Notes: generated by a model from the letters alone, not told the origin. DNA of 64,000 bases from Psychrobacter fulvigenes (GCF_904846155.1 NZ_CAJGZP010000001.1:2604001-2668000); one strand, 5' to 3'. Counted from the stretch's first letter, positions 12,134 through 24,852 are shown. Translations and numbers: made by a program.

Positions 12134-13036
12134 TTAGCTCTTCACTTTAGACTTAATTGTGGTGATGATTCCTGATAACGCATAAATGATGCCAATGGCT
12201 AAAATACCCACAGGAATATCGTACAATACAATACTCATCACCAATACCCCAATGATAAGCACGACAAACGGTACTCGTTTTTTATCGAACTCTTTAAAGC
12301 TATAATATTTTACATTACTGACCATGAGCAGACCACAGACAACTATCCACATAGCGAACAAGCCCATTACCAGCGCATCGTATTGCCCAACCCACTCATT
12401 ATGGTCAACCGCGACCATCACGGCAGCCGTCACCAAGATTGCTGCCAGAGGACTTGCCAGCCCAACGAAGTACTCTTTATCGACCTCACCAATCTGCACG
12501 TTGAAACGGGCGAGACGGAAAGCTGCGCAAGCGGTGAAAACAAAAGCACAACCAAGACCAAGGCGACCTAATGGCTGCAAAGCGAAACTATAAACCAAAA
12601 TAGCTGGAGCAACGCCAAAAGCCAACATGTCAGCTAGAGAGTCGTACTGCTCGCCGAATGGGCTTTGAGCATTGAGCATTCGTGCAACTCTACCATCAGC
12701 ACCGTCAAGGATGGCTGATAAAAAGATCGCCAATGATGCCTTGTAAAACTCGCCTTGAGTACTGGCTAAAATAGAATAAAACCCTGACAACAATGACAAA
12801 GTAGTGATCAAGTTAGGTGCCAGATAAACCCCTCGACTGACCACTTGCTTACCTTCAGCGACCTCTGTTTCGATTACCTCAAACGTCAAGCCTTCATAGT
12901 CATCATTATCTGCTAAGCGTAGATTGAACTCATGCTCATCAGCAAAAGGTGGCTGAGTCGCAGCGCTCTCCTGTAACAAAAGATCATGTGACGCGCTATC
13001 TTTTGGCAGCTTGTTTGATGGATGCTCAGTGGTCAT
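12134..13036 (-). CDS. pssA: CDP-diacylglycerol-serine O-phosphatidyltransferase
   Basis: PssA transfers phosphatidyl from CDP-diacylglycerol to serine, the committed step to phosphatidylserine and phosphatidylethanolamine in the inner membrane. The CDP-alcohol phosphatidyltransferase motif D-G-x2-A-R-x8-G-x3-D-x3-D is complete (DGRVAR, then G, D, D). Several hydrophobic helices follow. This is the integral-membrane type II enzyme, not the E. coli soluble type. The ATG at 13036 is chosen because AAGGAA precedes it; it starts 10 bases after the rlmJ stop, so the two form an operon. A hydrophilic N-terminal tail of about 75 residues precedes the enzyme domain. Confidence 0.92.
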   Translation of the reverse strand: MTTEHPSNKLPKDSASHDLLLQESAATQPPFADEHEFNLRLADNDDYEGLTFEVIETEVAEGKQVVSRGVYLAPNLITTLSLLSGFYSILASTQGEFYKASLAIFLSAILDGADGRVARMLNAQSPFGEQYDSLADMLAFGVAPAILVYSFALQPLGRLGLGCAFVFTACAAFRLARFNVQIGEVDKEYFVGLASPLAAILVTAAVMVAVDHNEWVGQYDALVMGLFAMWIVVCGLLMVSNVKYYSFKEFDKKRVPFVVLIIGVLVMSIVLYDIPVGILAIGIIYALSGIITTIKSKVKS

Positions 13037-13046
13037 AACAGTTTCC

Positions 13047-13931
13047 TTATTCTCCAACCAACCAGCGCACATTGGTGGCACTATCAGGAGTCAAATCTGG
13101 AGCATCCGCAACTTTGAGATAGGGTTGCAAAAAGCGTAAAATTTCACGGGCATGATTATCAAACTGCCATGGCGGATTGATAATCAGCATGCCAGTACCA
13201 TTAAGACCGACAGCGATATCATTCGGATAGATATTAAGCTCGCAAACCAACTGACGTCTCATCTCAGTACGTTTAAGCTTTTTGTAAAACAACTCTACCG
13301 CATCGATATTCTTGATTGGGAACCAAAGCGCATAAGTACCTTGTGGCCATTTATTATAAGCCGCGACCAACAGATTGATAAGACGGGTAAAGTCTTTGTG
13401 CTCTTGCTCGTACGGAGGGTCTAAAAATATTAACCCACGGCGCTCAGCTGGTGGAACCACTGCCGTAATCCCTTCAAACGCATCACGATGATGAATACCA
13501 ATCGGTAGCTTGTATAGCTGATAGTTAAGCGCATCATATTCACTGGCTTTGGCTTCAAAGGCTTCACCGCGTACGCCTGCATCTGGGTTTTTTTCGACAT
13601 GATGGGCAATCCACCATGGTGAACCAGGATAGACTTTACTATCATAGGTGAATCTGGCTTGCTTCATGCCTTCCATATAATCTTTGACAGCGGCTGGCGC
13701 TTTCGCCATATCGGCATCGTCGATTTGTGACAAAGCTTTGATGCCGCCTTCGGCTTCTCCAGTTTTGCGCGCCTCTTCACTGCTAAGTGAATACAGTCCA
13801 CGGCCACCATAGGCGTCGAGAACATAAAAAGGTTTGTTTTTTTGCCCTAATTGGTTCAATAGTTGTACTAATAAAATGTGTTTAACCACATCAGCAAAGT
13901 TACCAGCGTGGTAGGCGTGTTTATAGTTCAT
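13047..13931 (-). CDS. rlmJ: 23S rRNA (adenine(2030)-N6)-methyltransferase
   Basis: RlmJ methylates A2030 of 23S rRNA using SAM, acting on naked rRNA before assembly. The N-terminus MNYKHAYHAGNFADVVKH is the family signature. LDAYGGRGLY is the SAM-binding region near residues 38-47, and LDPPYE (about residue 170) is the DPPY catalytic motif of N6-adenine methyltransferases. The length (294) is close to the E. coli protein (280). It lies directly upstream of pssA. Confidence 0.95.
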   Translation of the reverse strand: MNYKHAYHAGNFADVVKHILLVQLLNQLGQKNKPFYVLDAYGGRGLYSLSSEEARKTGEAEGGIKALSQIDDADMAKAPAAVKDYMEGMKQARFTYDSKVYPGSPWWIAHHVEKNPDAGVRGEAFEAKASEYDALNYQLYKLPIGIHHRDAFEGITAVVPPAERRGLIFLDPPYEQEHKDFTRLINLLVAAYNKWPQGTYALWFPIKNIDAVELFYKKLKRTEMRRQLVCELNIYPNDIAVGLNGTGMLIINPPWQFDNHAREILRFLQPYLKVADAPDLTPDSATNVRWLVGE

Positions 13932-14059
13932 AATTATTCATAATCTGAAAAGTTTAAGTGAGAAAAATTGCATCTATGGTAGCATAGGCAGAGTAAAAGA
14001 TAACGATGGTTTTGGTAAAAAGGCGTTGATTGATCACTAATCGACAATGGCGAGGTGAA

Positions 14060-14815
14060 ATGACACAGATTAATAGCAACCTTAATGTGACAGACCTAGT
14101 GGTTGATAATCCGATAGGTCTAGATAATCCACCATTACTTATGCCTCCTGTAGATGAGGCGAAGGACGAGCCACTTACCCAAGATACGCTTACTTTATCT
14201 GATTTTGCAGTGAACTGGGAAAATAGGCTGACTGACTCACAGCTTGATAAGTTGGTGAACGACGGCTGGATAGTTATTGATGACGTATTTGACAATACGG
14301 CACTATTAGCCCTACAAGCGGAAAGCGGCTTTATAGACTACCGTGATGCAGAGTTAACGACGGGTGTACGTGTTAGTGATATTCGCGGTGATAAAATCCG
14401 CTGGATCACAGAAAACTTCTTTGCTGGCTATTTTTATATGCAGAGTATCAATGCGCTTGGTGTGCTGTTGAATCGTAGCTTGTTCGCTGGTATTCGCCAT
14501 AGTGAAGCGCATTACGCTTGTTATCCCATTGGCTTTGGCTATCAATGGCATAGTGACAATCCTGCTGGACGTGATGAACGCGTTATTTCGGCAGTGTTTT
14601 ATCTCAATGATGACTGGACAGCTGATGATGGCGGCGCAGTAGAAATCATTGATAATCACGGGGCCCACCATACGATTATGCCAGTCGCCAATCGCTTAAT
14701 CATATTCAATAGTGACCTGCAGCATCAAGTGCAAATTGCCCATCGCCAGCGCTACTCTATCGCGACATGGATGCGCCGAGATGGTTTGGTGCCCTTTGTC
14801 GAAAATGATAATTAA
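14060..14815 (+). CDS. 2-oxoglutarate/Fe(II)-dependent oxygenase, prolyl 4-hydroxylase type
   Basis: 251 residues from the ATG at 14060 (GAGG at 14052-14055). The C-terminal half shows the double-stranded beta-helix of P4H-type oxygenases: the Fe ligands H-x-D in WHSDNP, a distal H in DLQHQV, and the 2OG-binding arginine in RYSIATW. Such enzymes hydroxylate a protein or small-molecule substrate with O2 and 2OG. The first 70 residues are acidic and unlike the domain. dapE begins 41 bases downstream on the same strand with no terminator between, so they are probably co-transcribed. The substrate is unknown. Confidence 0.85.
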   Translation: MTQINSNLNVTDLVVDNPIGLDNPPLLMPPVDEAKDEPLTQDTLTLSDFAVNWENRLTDSQLDKLVNDGWIVIDDVFDNTALLALQAESGFIDYRDAELTTGVRVSDIRGDKIRWITENFFAGYFYMQSINALGVLLNRSLFAGIRHSEAHYACYPIGFGYQWHSDNPAGRDERVISAVFYLNDDWTADDGGAVEIIDNHGAHHTIMPVANRLIIFNSDLQHQVQIAHRQRYSIATWMRRDGLVPFVENDN

Positions 14816-14838
14816 TAAATAACCCTAATACAGTTTAA

Positions 14839-16074
<1,236 letters not shown>

Positions 16075-16091
16075 CTCTGTGTCACTCTAAC

Positions 16092-16128
16092 AAAAAAGCG
16101 TTACTTATTGGATAAGTAACGCTTTTTT
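16092..16128 (+). terminator. Bidirectional terminator between dapE and the GyrI-like gene
   Basis: A 17-bp perfect stem (16092-16108 with 16112-16128) with a three-base loop and A/T runs on both sides serves the two convergent genes. Confidence 0.93.
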
Positions 16129-16156
16129 CGTTCTAAAACCTTGTGTTTTGATAATT

Positions 16157-16624
16157 TTATTCTATACCAATATAGACATCTACTTGTGATTGGCTGACAT
16201 AGTGTTCAAAATCGACGTTATACAATCGATTATGCTCACAACTTGGGTCATTAAAATAAGCACATGCCTTTTGCCAAGCAGTAATCACAGCGATAGGCAT
16301 CGCCCCTTGCTCACTAAATACCACGTACTTGCCTGCTGGAATGGTCACGACTGTTAAATCTAAACTTCCATCACTAGTCAACGCTGTATGTTGCTCACAA
16401 CTGGCAGTCACATCAAAGGCACCATGCGCATCGCTCTCGTAATTATGATAAATACCATAAGCGGCGCTACCTGCTGGTAGTTTAGAGAAAATATTTTGAT
16501 AGAATGATAGCCATAATGTGCCAAGTTTCGCAGTAACTGGGTTCAATTCTTGTTGATTGGTGGTTCTGATAGTTAAGCCTTGGCATGCTATCGTTTCAGT
16601 GAGCGTTTTGATATTAATGGTCAT
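16157..16624 (-). CDS. GyrI-like effector-binding domain protein, copy B
   Basis: 155 residues, a stand-alone GyrI-like (AraC effector-binding) domain without a DNA-binding part. Hallmarks are the AYGIYHNYESDAHGAFDV strand region and the C-terminal EHNRLYNVDFEHY with YIGIE. Family members bind small hydrophobic or cationic ligands, and some act as ligand sponges or gyrase protectors; which applies here is unknown. It is paralogous to the gene immediately upstream (16697-17248), from which it is separated by 72 bases, so a tandem duplication is likely. Confidence 0.85.
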   Translation of the reverse strand: MTINIKTLTETIACQGLTIRTTNQQELNPVTAKLGTLWLSFYQNIFSKLPAGSAAYGIYHNYESDAHGAFDVTASCEQHTALTSDGSLDLTVVTIPAGKYVVFSEQGAMPIAVITAWQKACAYFNDPSCEHNRLYNVDFEHYVSQSQVDVYIGIE

Positions 16625-16696
16625 TAGAGTCTCTATTGTAGTATTTGTCTAAAGTGTAAGGTGTGTTGCTTATCAGGGTCTGTTTTTTTAATACCT

Positions 16697-17248
16697 TTAT
16701 TCGATACCAATATAAAGATCCACTTGCCCATACTCTAGATTGCCACCGATATAATGTTCAAAATCGACATTATAAGACCGTGTATGCTCACAGCTAGGGT
16801 TATTAAAATATTCCCAAGCTTTTTCCCAAGCATCCATGACCGTATCTGGCATGCTGCCCTTTTCTGAGAAGACCAGATACCTCCCTGCAGGAATAGCCAC
16901 TGTTACGACGTCGCTAGAATGAGCAGCGCTAAGGATGTTTTCAGCACTAAGAACGTTACTGTCTTCATTACTGTCTTCGTCACTATCCTGCCCTTCTACT
17001 GGCTCACTTTTTACTTTCCAGCTGGCCACTACATCGAAAGCGCCTACTAGATCATCACTCTCGTAGTTATGATAAACACCGTAAATATCCTCACCTTCAG
17101 AGAGATGCTCCACATGGTTTTGATAAAACTTTTGCCACAACCCACCCAATTTAGCAGTGTCAAAGCTGATTTCTGCGTTATTCGTGGTACGAACACTGAT
17201 ACCTTTACAAACTATCGCTTCGGATAGCTCTTTGGTTTGTGAAGTCAT
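16697..17248 (-). CDS. GyrI-like effector-binding domain protein, copy A
   Basis: 183 residues, same family as copy B (shared YGVYHNYESD, FDV, PAGRYLVFSEKG, NPSCEHTRSYNVDFEHY, YIGIE). It differs by an internal acidic insert of about 25 residues containing DSDEDSNEDSN near residues 88-98, which looks like a surface loop or linker. It is transcribed in the same direction as copy B. A GGAAG precedes the ATG. Function beyond ligand binding is not evident. Confidence 0.85.
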   Translation of the reverse strand: MTSQTKELSEAIVCKGISVRTTNNAEISFDTAKLGGLWQKFYQNHVEHLSEGEDIYGVYHNYESDDLVGAFDVVASWKVKSEPVEGQDSDEDSNEDSNVLSAENILSAAHSSDVVTVAIPAGRYLVFSEKGSMPDTVMDAWEKAWEYFNNPSCEHTRSYNVDFEHYIGGNLEYGQVDLYIGIE

Positions 17249-17314
17249 GTGCTTCCTATCCTATTTATTTATATAGTTTTTATTTGATATTTTAGGCAAG
17301 TTAGAAGAGTCGAA

Positions 17315-17524
17315 CTAGTCGGCTTCATCAATCCAATTCATTTGAATCGCCTCTAAAATGCCTTCATTTGATCTTTGTGGGTCATCATCAAAGTTTTCAA
17401 GCTCTGTCACCCAGCGATGCAAATCGGTAAAACGAATGTACTGCGGGTCTGTCTCTGGGAACTTTTCATAAAGCTCAATAGCGATATCTAAGCTGTCTGT
17501 CCATTTTAATTTTTGCGGGTTCAT
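17315..17524 (-). CDS. iscX: Iron-sulfur cluster assembly accessory protein IscX
   Basis: 69 residues, the usual size. [19 protein letters not shown] and [16 protein letters not shown] are the family blocks. IscX is an acidic protein that binds the cysteine desulfurase IscS and iron and tunes Fe-S cluster assembly. In many bacteria it ends the isc operon; here it stands alone, away from iscS, with AAGGAG before its ATG. The 160 bases between it and the thioesterase hold no gene. Confidence 0.95.
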   Translation of the reverse strand: MNPQKLKWTDSLDIAIELYEKFPETDPQYIRFTDLHRWVTELENFDDDPQRSNEGILEAIQMNWIDEAD

Positions 17525-17685
17525 AGTAGCTCCTTATTTGTTGATATTAACTCTTAATGTTAGTTCTTAATGGTTTTCTAAAAAACGTTATCGACTTAAT
17601 TGTCAATTTGACAGCCCCTATCCTATCAAACTTCGCCAGATGATTATAGCCAAGTTCGTTATACCGTCTCTGTTGCTGTAGGCGG

Positions 17686-18213
17686 CTAGGCAGATTTGAC
17701 AGCCACTTGATGTTTATTCCACGTAGTAATGACATCGGTCAGCTGCTCACCTGTCATATCTAATATATCTGGTGTGCATTTACCCTTTTTATCCATCAAC
17801 ACAAACTTACTCATACCGACACTCATAAGTTGGTCTTTGACAAAAAATCGATGCTCAAAATACACATATTTTTTATCCCAACCGACAAGCTGACTGTTCA
17901 GCGTCATTTTGTCCAAAAACTTAATCTCTTTAAGATAAACCATCTCTTGCATGGCGATTACCCAGTCTAGGGTTTTGATGCCTTTTTGGTGACAGCAAGC
18001 GATTAGCCAGCGCGTGACATTAAGCTCAATAAAAGACAAATAGCGATAATTGGGCAGATGATCACGAAAGCCCATATCATGTGGCAGCACCCGATAACGA
18101 CGACTAACTGGCGCGCTTAATGTCTCGATACTAAGACGCTCACTCAGCGACTGGCGTTTGAGCTGCTGCTGGAGCAGACCGTACATAATAAAAAAACGCA
18201 GTAACATGTTCAT
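17686..18213 (-). CDS. Hotdog-fold acyl-CoA thioesterase (THEM6/YbgC-like)
   Basis: 175 residues. The GFRDHLPNYRYLSFIELNVTRW segment (residues about 47-69) is the hotdog motif of the thioesterase branch related to THEM6 and 4-hydroxybenzoyl-CoA thioesterase; the Asp in RDHLPN is in the expected catalytic position. MNSQ-like strand segments (MTLNSQLVGWDKKYVYFEHRF) follow. It would hydrolyse acyl-CoA thioesters; chain preference cannot be read. The first 35 residues are basic and hydrophobic and may associate with the membrane. It stands alone downstream of the pntB terminator. Confidence 0.8.
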   Translation of the reverse strand: MNMLLRFFIMYGLLQQQLKRQSLSERLSIETLSAPVSRRYRVLPHDMGFRDHLPNYRYLSFIELNVTRWLIACCHQKGIKTLDWVIAMQEMVYLKEIKFLDKMTLNSQLVGWDKKYVYFEHRFFVKDQLMSVGMSKFVLMDKKGKCTPDILDMTGEQLTDVITTWNKHQVAVKSA

Positions 18214-18279
18214 AGATAGCTCTCTTAACTGTTATTTCTCTAAAGGATGGTTGAATATAAACGCTGTCTACCTTAACGC

Positions 18280-18305
18280 AAAAAAGCCACCCCAGTGACT
18301 TTTTT
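18280..18305 (-). terminator. Terminator of the pnt operon
   Basis: AAAAAAG-T-CAC pairs with GTG-G-CTTTTTT on the leftward strand, an 11-bp stem with one wobble pair and a four-base loop, about 50 bases after pntB. Confidence 0.7.
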
Positions 18306-18353
18306 ATTTGCAAGATTGTCGTGAATACCTATGTTTAAAACCCATTTTGAAGA

Positions 18354-19754
18354 TTAATGACCAGCGCCATTGATACTACGCACCATCTCTTCCACCATCT
18401 TTTTGGCATCGCCAAAGATCATCATGGTTTTGTCCATGTAAAACAAGCTGTTATCAAGTCCTGCATAACCCGTGCTCATCGAACGCTTGATAACCATGAC
18501 GGTTTGCGCCTTTGTCACCTCTAGGATGGGCATACCAAATATCGGTGAAGTCGGATCATCTTTGGCAGAGGGGTTGACGACATCATTGGCACCTATCACT
18601 AACACCACATCGGTACTAGCAAAGTCTGAGTTAATCTCATCCATTTCCATAATGTCATCATAAGGCACATCCGCTTCTGCCAATAGTACGTTCATATGAC
18701 CAGGCATACGGCCAGCCACTGGATGAATGGCAAAACGAACGTTTACGCCTTCTTCTTTTAAGAGCTCATATAACTCTTTGACCGCATTTTGTGCTCGGCC
18801 TTGTGCCATACCATAGCCAGGGACGATAATAACATCGCTCGCATTGGCCATTAAGAATCCAGCATCTTCTGCTGAGCCTGACTTATAGGTTTTAGGAGCG
18901 CCATCGCCATCATCTGCGGCGACTGCAGCAGTGCCCATACCACCAAACAAGACATTAAGCAGTGAGCGGTTCATGGCTTTACACATGATGTAAGATAGAA
19001 TGGCACCTGATGAACCGACCAGCGAACCTGCGATAATCAGCATCGAGTTGCCAAGGGTAAAACCAATACCTGCAGCCGCCCAACCTGAGAATGAGTTCAA
19101 TAGTGACACAACCACTGGCATATCACCGCCACCGATTGGCGCAATCCACATCCAACCAAAGATAACCGCAATCACTGCCATGGCATAAAAAGCAGGCAAT
19201 GAATCAGTGACAAAATACACGCCACCAAAGGCAATCATCGCAATGAATAAAATAGCCTGTACTGGTTTAACCCAGCTACCAACCAGTGTCTTCGCCCAGC
19301 TCTTCGCCGCCAACTTACCAAAAGCAAAGACTGACGCTGAAAAGGTAATCGCACCGATGAAGCAACCGATGAATAGCTCTACTCGAGCAACCGCACCATG
19401 CTGTTGTTCAGTATGTAGTACCGTGGCAAGCGCAATCGCTACCGCAGCCAGACCGACAAATGAATGCATCAAGGCGACCGTTTCTGGCATTTGAGTCATG
19501 GCGACTGTTTTTGCCTTCCACATACCAACGATAGCCCCCAAAATCATGGCACCAATAATCATCCACAGTACTGGGCCTTCCGCTAAGAAGAACGTAGTGA
19601 CAACGGCAATCGCCATTGCTGCCATACCAAAGCGGTTACCGCGAATGGCTGTTTTTGGACTAGAGAGACCGCGCAGGGTCAAGACAAATAATATCGCACC
19701 GATTAGATAGAACCAGTCAGCATTACTCGCAATTATATTGGTAAAATCACTCAT
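18354..19754 (-). CDS. pntB: NAD(P) transhydrogenase subunit beta
   Basis: PntB carries the membrane domain II and the NADP(H)-binding domain III of the proton-translocating transhydrogenase, which uses the proton gradient to reduce NADP+ with NADH. Residues 1 to about 270 form roughly nine hydrophobic helices. The C-terminal domain III has [33 protein letters not shown] and [13 protein letters not shown], all conserved NADP-site blocks. Its ATG overlaps the pntAb stop by four bases, indicating translational coupling. 466 residues is the normal size. Confidence 0.97.
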   Translation of the reverse strand: MSDFTNIIASNADWFYLIGAILFVLTLRGLSSPKTAIRGNRFGMAAMAIAVVTTFFLAEGPVLWMIIGAMILGAIVGMWKAKTVAMTQMPETVALMHSFVGLAAVAIALATVLHTEQQHGAVARVELFIGCFIGAITFSASVFAFGKLAAKSWAKTLVGSWVKPVQAILFIAMIAFGGVYFVTDSLPAFYAMAVIAVIFGWMWIAPIGGGDMPVVVSLLNSFSGWAAAGIGFTLGNSMLIIAGSLVGSSGAILSYIMCKAMNRSLLNVLFGGMGTAAVAADDGDGAPKTYKSGSAEDAGFLMANASDVIIVPGYGMAQGRAQNAVKELYELLKEEGVNVRFAIHPVAGRMPGHMNVLLAEADVPYDDIMEMDEINSDFASTDVVLVIGANDVVNPSAKDDPTSPIFGMPILEVTKAQTVMVIKRSMSTGYAGLDNSLFYMDKTMMIFGDAKKMVEEMVRSINGAGH

Positions 19755-20131
19755 GCGTCACCCCCAGCTTCTTTTGTTACCACTGGTGCTTTTTTCTCTT
19801 TGGGCTTAAACATTGCGAGCATACGTTCAGTCACAGCAAAGCCACCAAAAATGTTAACGCTGGCCAAAAATACCGCAAATGCACCGAGCAAACTGGTTGG
19901 CGTAAATACAGAGCCATCAATAGTCACGGTCTGCAGCATGGCGCCCACAATGACGATACTCGATAGGGCGTTGGTTACGGCCATCAATGGCGTGTGCAGG
20001 GCTGGTGTTACTCCCCAAACCACGTAATACCCGACAAATATAGCGAGTACAAACACGGTAAAAATTGCTACAAATGGCGTGCTACTCATAGCATCTCCAA
20101 CTTGAGCTGCTGCTAAAACAGTGGCAATCAT
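19751..20131 (-). CDS. pntAb: NAD(P) transhydrogenase subunit alpha, part 2 (membrane)
   Basis: 126 residues with about three or four membrane helices, matching the C-terminal membrane part of E. coli PntA, which here is a separate gene. [40 protein letters not shown] sequence forms the conserved helix region (residues about 27-65). AGGAGG stands before the ATG. The C-terminus is charged and lysine-rich. It is the middle gene of the three-gene pnt operon. Confidence 0.93.
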   Translation of the reverse strand: MIATVLAAAQVGDAMSSTPFVAIFTVFVLAIFVGYYVVWGVTPALHTPLMAVTNALSSIVIVGAMLQTVTIDGSVFTPTSLLGAFAVFLASVNIFGGFAVTERMLAMFKPKEKKAPVVTKEAGGDA

Positions 20132-20189
20132 CTTATCCTCCTAAAAATTTATTCGTTACTGGCAAAGCAATATGGTAAGTATTCAATAT

Positions 20190-21359
20190 TTAGCGTTTAG
20201 CAAGGCGTACCTGACCCTCGTGGGTCATTGCTAGCGCGCCTTGAATCTCATCTTCCATATCTAAGTGGAGAGCCAGTTTGTTGGATGCAGCCTTGTCTGT
20301 CGCTTCTGTCGCTTCATCAGAGGCAATTAAGGTGGTGATAAAATTGACCAGATTATTGGCATACAAATCTGAAGACTGTGCCGCTAGCATTGAAGGTATA
20401 TTGGCAGCGCCAACAATACGCACTCCATTTGGAGTAGTAATGGTTTCATTGGCCACGCTACCCTCGACATTACCGCCCGTCGCTGCCGCCATATCAATGA
20501 GTACCGAACCCGCTTTCATTTTGGCAAGCGTTGCTCCATGTACCAAGCGCGGGGCGTTACGACCAGGAATCTGGGCCGTTGTGATGACGATGTCAGCAGC
20601 GCTTAAGGCTTTATCCACTACCGCTGCTTGGTCTTTGATATACTGCTCTGATGGTGTCCACGCATAGCCGCCAGTCGCTTTGGCTTTTTGTGCTTCGTCT
20701 TCGCTCATCGGCACATCCAGCCATTTACCACCAAGCGACTCTACCTGCTCTTTGGCAGCAGGACGTAAGTCACTGGCTTCGACGACTGCGCCCAAGCGCT
20801 TGGCAGTAGCGATCGCTTGCAAGCCTGCAACTCCGACGCCTAAGATGACGACTTTGGCAGGTTTAACCGTACCCGCTGAGGTCATAAACATCGGAAACGG
20901 ACGCGAATATTCGTTGGCCGCCAGCAATACCGCCTTGTAACCTGCAAGGTTGGCTTGTGAAGACAAGACGTCCATATTTTGCGCACGCGATAAGGTACGT
21001 GGTAATAACTCCATGGCAAAAGCGGTGGCACCTTTGGCAGCGTAAGTATCGATCTGAGTATTACGGTAAGGGTCGAGCATACCAATGACTATCTGACCAG
21101 AAGCCAAGCTGTCAGTCACCTCAGTAGGCAAATCATTCACCGTTGTGATAATTTGAGACTGGTTGACTACTTCAGCGCTACTATTTGCAATATCGGCACC
21201 AGCAGCCTGATACAATTCATCAGCATAATACGCTGCTTGACCGGCACCGGACTGGATGACGACCTCAAACCCGAGTTTACGCAGTTTTTTCACCGCGTCT
21301 GGGGTTAGCGCTACGCGGCTCTCGCTTGCGATATCTGCGCTGATTACACCGATTTTCAT
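20190..21359 (-). CDS. pntAa: NAD(P) transhydrogenase subunit alpha, part 1 (NAD-binding)
   Basis: 389 residues forming the soluble NAD(H)-binding domain I. It starts MKIGVISADIASESRVALTP, typical of the alanine dehydrogenase/PntA superfamily. The Rossmann motif ILGVGVAGLQAIATAKRLGA (about residues 172-191) and ASDLRPAAKEQ follow. The last 40 residues after the domain are a variable linker. AAGGAGACGGT precedes the ATG. A 58-base gap separates it from pntAb. It is the first gene of the operon. Confidence 0.96.
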   Translation of the reverse strand: MKIGVISADIASESRVALTPDAVKKLRKLGFEVVIQSGAGQAAYYADELYQAAGADIANSSAEVVNQSQIITTVNDLPTEVTDSLASGQIVIGMLDPYRNTQIDTYAAKGATAFAMELLPRTLSRAQNMDVLSSQANLAGYKAVLLAANEYSRPFPMFMTSAGTVKPAKVVILGVGVAGLQAIATAKRLGAVVEASDLRPAAKEQVESLGGKWLDVPMSEDEAQKAKATGGYAWTPSEQYIKDQAAVVDKALSAADIVITTAQIPGRNAPRLVHGATLAKMKAGSVLIDMAAATGGNVEGSVANETITTPNGVRIVGAANIPSMLAAQSSDLYANNLVNFITTLIASDEATEATDKAASNKLALHLDMEDEIQGALAMTHEGQVRLAKR

Positions 21360-21769
21360 ACCGTCTCCTTACGTCTGAATACATTACTGGCCCATACACA
21401 TGTCATTTGAATCACAAGACGTACAGGGCAAAAAAATTTGATCCGCTCTATATCATAAAGTTGAATCAAAGGTTATCAATTTAATAAATGATAGAGTGTT
21501 CTTCATCAAGTCTTTTTATTATAGAGACATCGTTTACTAATTTTCATTGTCTATTGATGACCAACTAGTAAATAAAAAGTTATGGATTTATGCCATACAT
21601 ATAAACTTTGTTGTTATGTTGGCAGTTTTTATCACTCATACCGTCCATTCTAGTAGCGCCTGAACGATAAAGCTTGATGCAGATGTTTCGATAATACTGC
21701 AAACACGATTGATAATGTTACAATTTTGATGTGAATTGACCAAAATCTCATGAACTATAAGGAATAACT
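21360..21769. other. Divergent intergenic region between pntAa and yaaA
   Basis: 410 A/T-rich bases that must hold the promoters for both directions. No promoter with a good match in both hexamers and no hairpin or RNA gene was identified. Confidence 0.5.
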
Positions 21770-22570
21770 ATGTATTTTTTACTTTCCCCTGCCAAGTCTT
21801 TGAATGAAACAGATCAAGTACCTGTCAATCTTGGGAATTATTACAGCCAACCTGAGCTTATAGAGCACTCGCAAGCACTAATGAAGATACTGAAGTCCAA
21901 AGAGCCAATAGATCTGCAAGAGCTGATGAGCATCTCTGATGATCTTGCCCAACTCAATGCTGAACGCAATCAACAATGGAGCTGGAGCGAGGATAAACCG
22001 TTTGATGATCAGAATGCCAAACCAGCGGGTTATTTGTTCGATGGTGATGTGTACACTGGTCTGGATATGTATCACATGGATAAAGAAACAGCCATTTATG
22101 TCAATGAGCATCTAGGCATTTTATCGGGTCTTTATGGCGTCATAAAACCGCTGGATTTGATTCAGCCGTATCGCTTAGAGATGGGCACCAAGCTAAAAAA
22201 CGAGCGCGGTGATAACTTATATGAGTTTTGGGGCGAAGAAGTCACTGACGTAATCAACGCCCGCATGGCTGATAGCGATAACAAGGTCTTGGTTAACTTG
22301 GCCTCTAATGAATATTTTAAATCGGTAAAAAAGAAAGCGTTAAATGCTGAGATTATCACGCCACGATTTGAAGATGAAAAAAACGGCAACTATAAAGTGA
22401 TTGCCTTTTATGCCAAAAAAGCCCGTGGGCTAATGGTGAAGTATGCTGCGGATAATAAACTCACCAATGCTGAGCAATTAAAGCAGTTTGACCTGGCGGG
22501 ATATTATTATGTCGATGAGCTGTCTGATGATAAGACTTGGACATTTAGGCGCGATGAGGCAGATGCGTAA
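21770..22570 (+). CDS. yaaA: Peroxide stress protein YaaA
   Basis: 266 residues of the YaaA/DUF328 family, starting with MYFLLSPAKSLNE. The conserved FDGDVYTGLD, LSGLYGVIKPLDLIQPYRLEMGTK (shown in part), NLASNEYFKSV and ARGLMVKYA blocks are all present. In E. coli YaaA limits free intracellular iron during peroxide stress and protects DNA; it has also been described as a DNA-binding protein. AAGGAAT lies before the ATG. It is a single-gene unit closed by a strong terminator. No OxyR site was identifiable by eye. Confidence 0.95.
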   Translation: MYFLLSPAKSLNETDQVPVNLGNYYSQPELIEHSQALMKILKSKEPIDLQELMSISDDLAQLNAERNQQWSWSEDKPFDDQNAKPAGYLFDGDVYTGLDMYHMDKETAIYVNEHLGILSGLYGVIKPLDLIQPYRLEMGTKLKNERGDNLYEFWGEEVTDVINARMADSDNKVLVNLASNEYFKSVKKKALNAEIITPRFEDEKNGNYKVIAFYAKKARGLMVKYAADNKLTNAEQLKQFDLAGYYYVDELSDDKTWTFRRDEADA

Positions 22571-22600
22571 TCATTACGCTAAAACAGACTGAAATTGTAT

Positions 22601-22640
22601 AACAAAACCCCGATAAGCTTAGCCTATCGGGGTTTTGTTT
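22601..22640 (+). terminator. Terminator of yaaA
   Basis: A 15-bp perfect stem (22601-22615 with 22625-22639) with a nine-base loop ends in TTTTGTTT. Confidence 0.92.
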
Positions 22641-22800
22641 GAACTAGGTTTAACAAGTACGTTATGACAAAGTCATACTTCTAGCGAAAAGCGTTTTATG
22701 GATTGACTAAAGCAGTACGACTAGGCAACCAAGTGAAGATTGTACTTATAGTACATCGAACGAGGTTAACAACGTCGTACAAACTTAGTCGAGGCATAAA

Positions 22801-24456
<1,656 letters not shown>

Positions 24457-24561
24457 TTACTCCACTATTATAAGTATGAGAATGCAATTGAATGATTTGC
24501 TTATATTGTTATAAATGTACTGAGCTAAAAATGCGCTTAGCATAAAACATGCCTAAAGCGA

Positions 24562-24852
24562 TTAGCCTTCTAGCACACCCAATACATCAGATTCTTTCAT
24601 AATAAGTAGTTCATCACCGTCAACTTTTACGGTTTGACCAGCATACTGACCGAACAAAATTTTGTCGCCAACTTTTACATCTAACGCGCGAATCTCGCCG
24701 TTGTCACGAATCTGGCCGTTGCCAGTTGCCAACACTTCACCTTGTGAGGGTTTTTCTTGTGCTGAACCTGGTAGTAAAATACCACCGGCAGTTTTTTGCT
24801 CTTCTTCTACGCGGCGGACAACAATACGGTCATGTAAAGGACGAATGTTCAT
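24562..24852 (-). CDS. groES: Co-chaperonin GroES (Hsp10)
   Basis: 96 residues. It begins [14 protein letters not shown] and has the mobile loop [22 protein letters not shown] (in two parts around GGILLPG) that contacts GroEL, and the [15 protein letters not shown] strand. GroES is the lid of the GroEL chamber. It is the first gene of the groESL operon, about 130-140 bases downstream of a sigma32-type promoter. Confidence 0.98.
   Translation of the reverse strand: MNIRPLHDRIVVRRVEEEQKTAGGILLPGSAQEKPSQGEVLATGNGQIRDNGEIRALDVKVGDKILFGQYAGQTVKVDGDELLIMKESDVLGVLEG

Noticed and set aside
17547..17735. A 62-codon leftward frame between iscX and the thioesterase
   Set aside because: It overlaps the end of the thioesterase gene, has a basic random-looking composition and no recognised domain.
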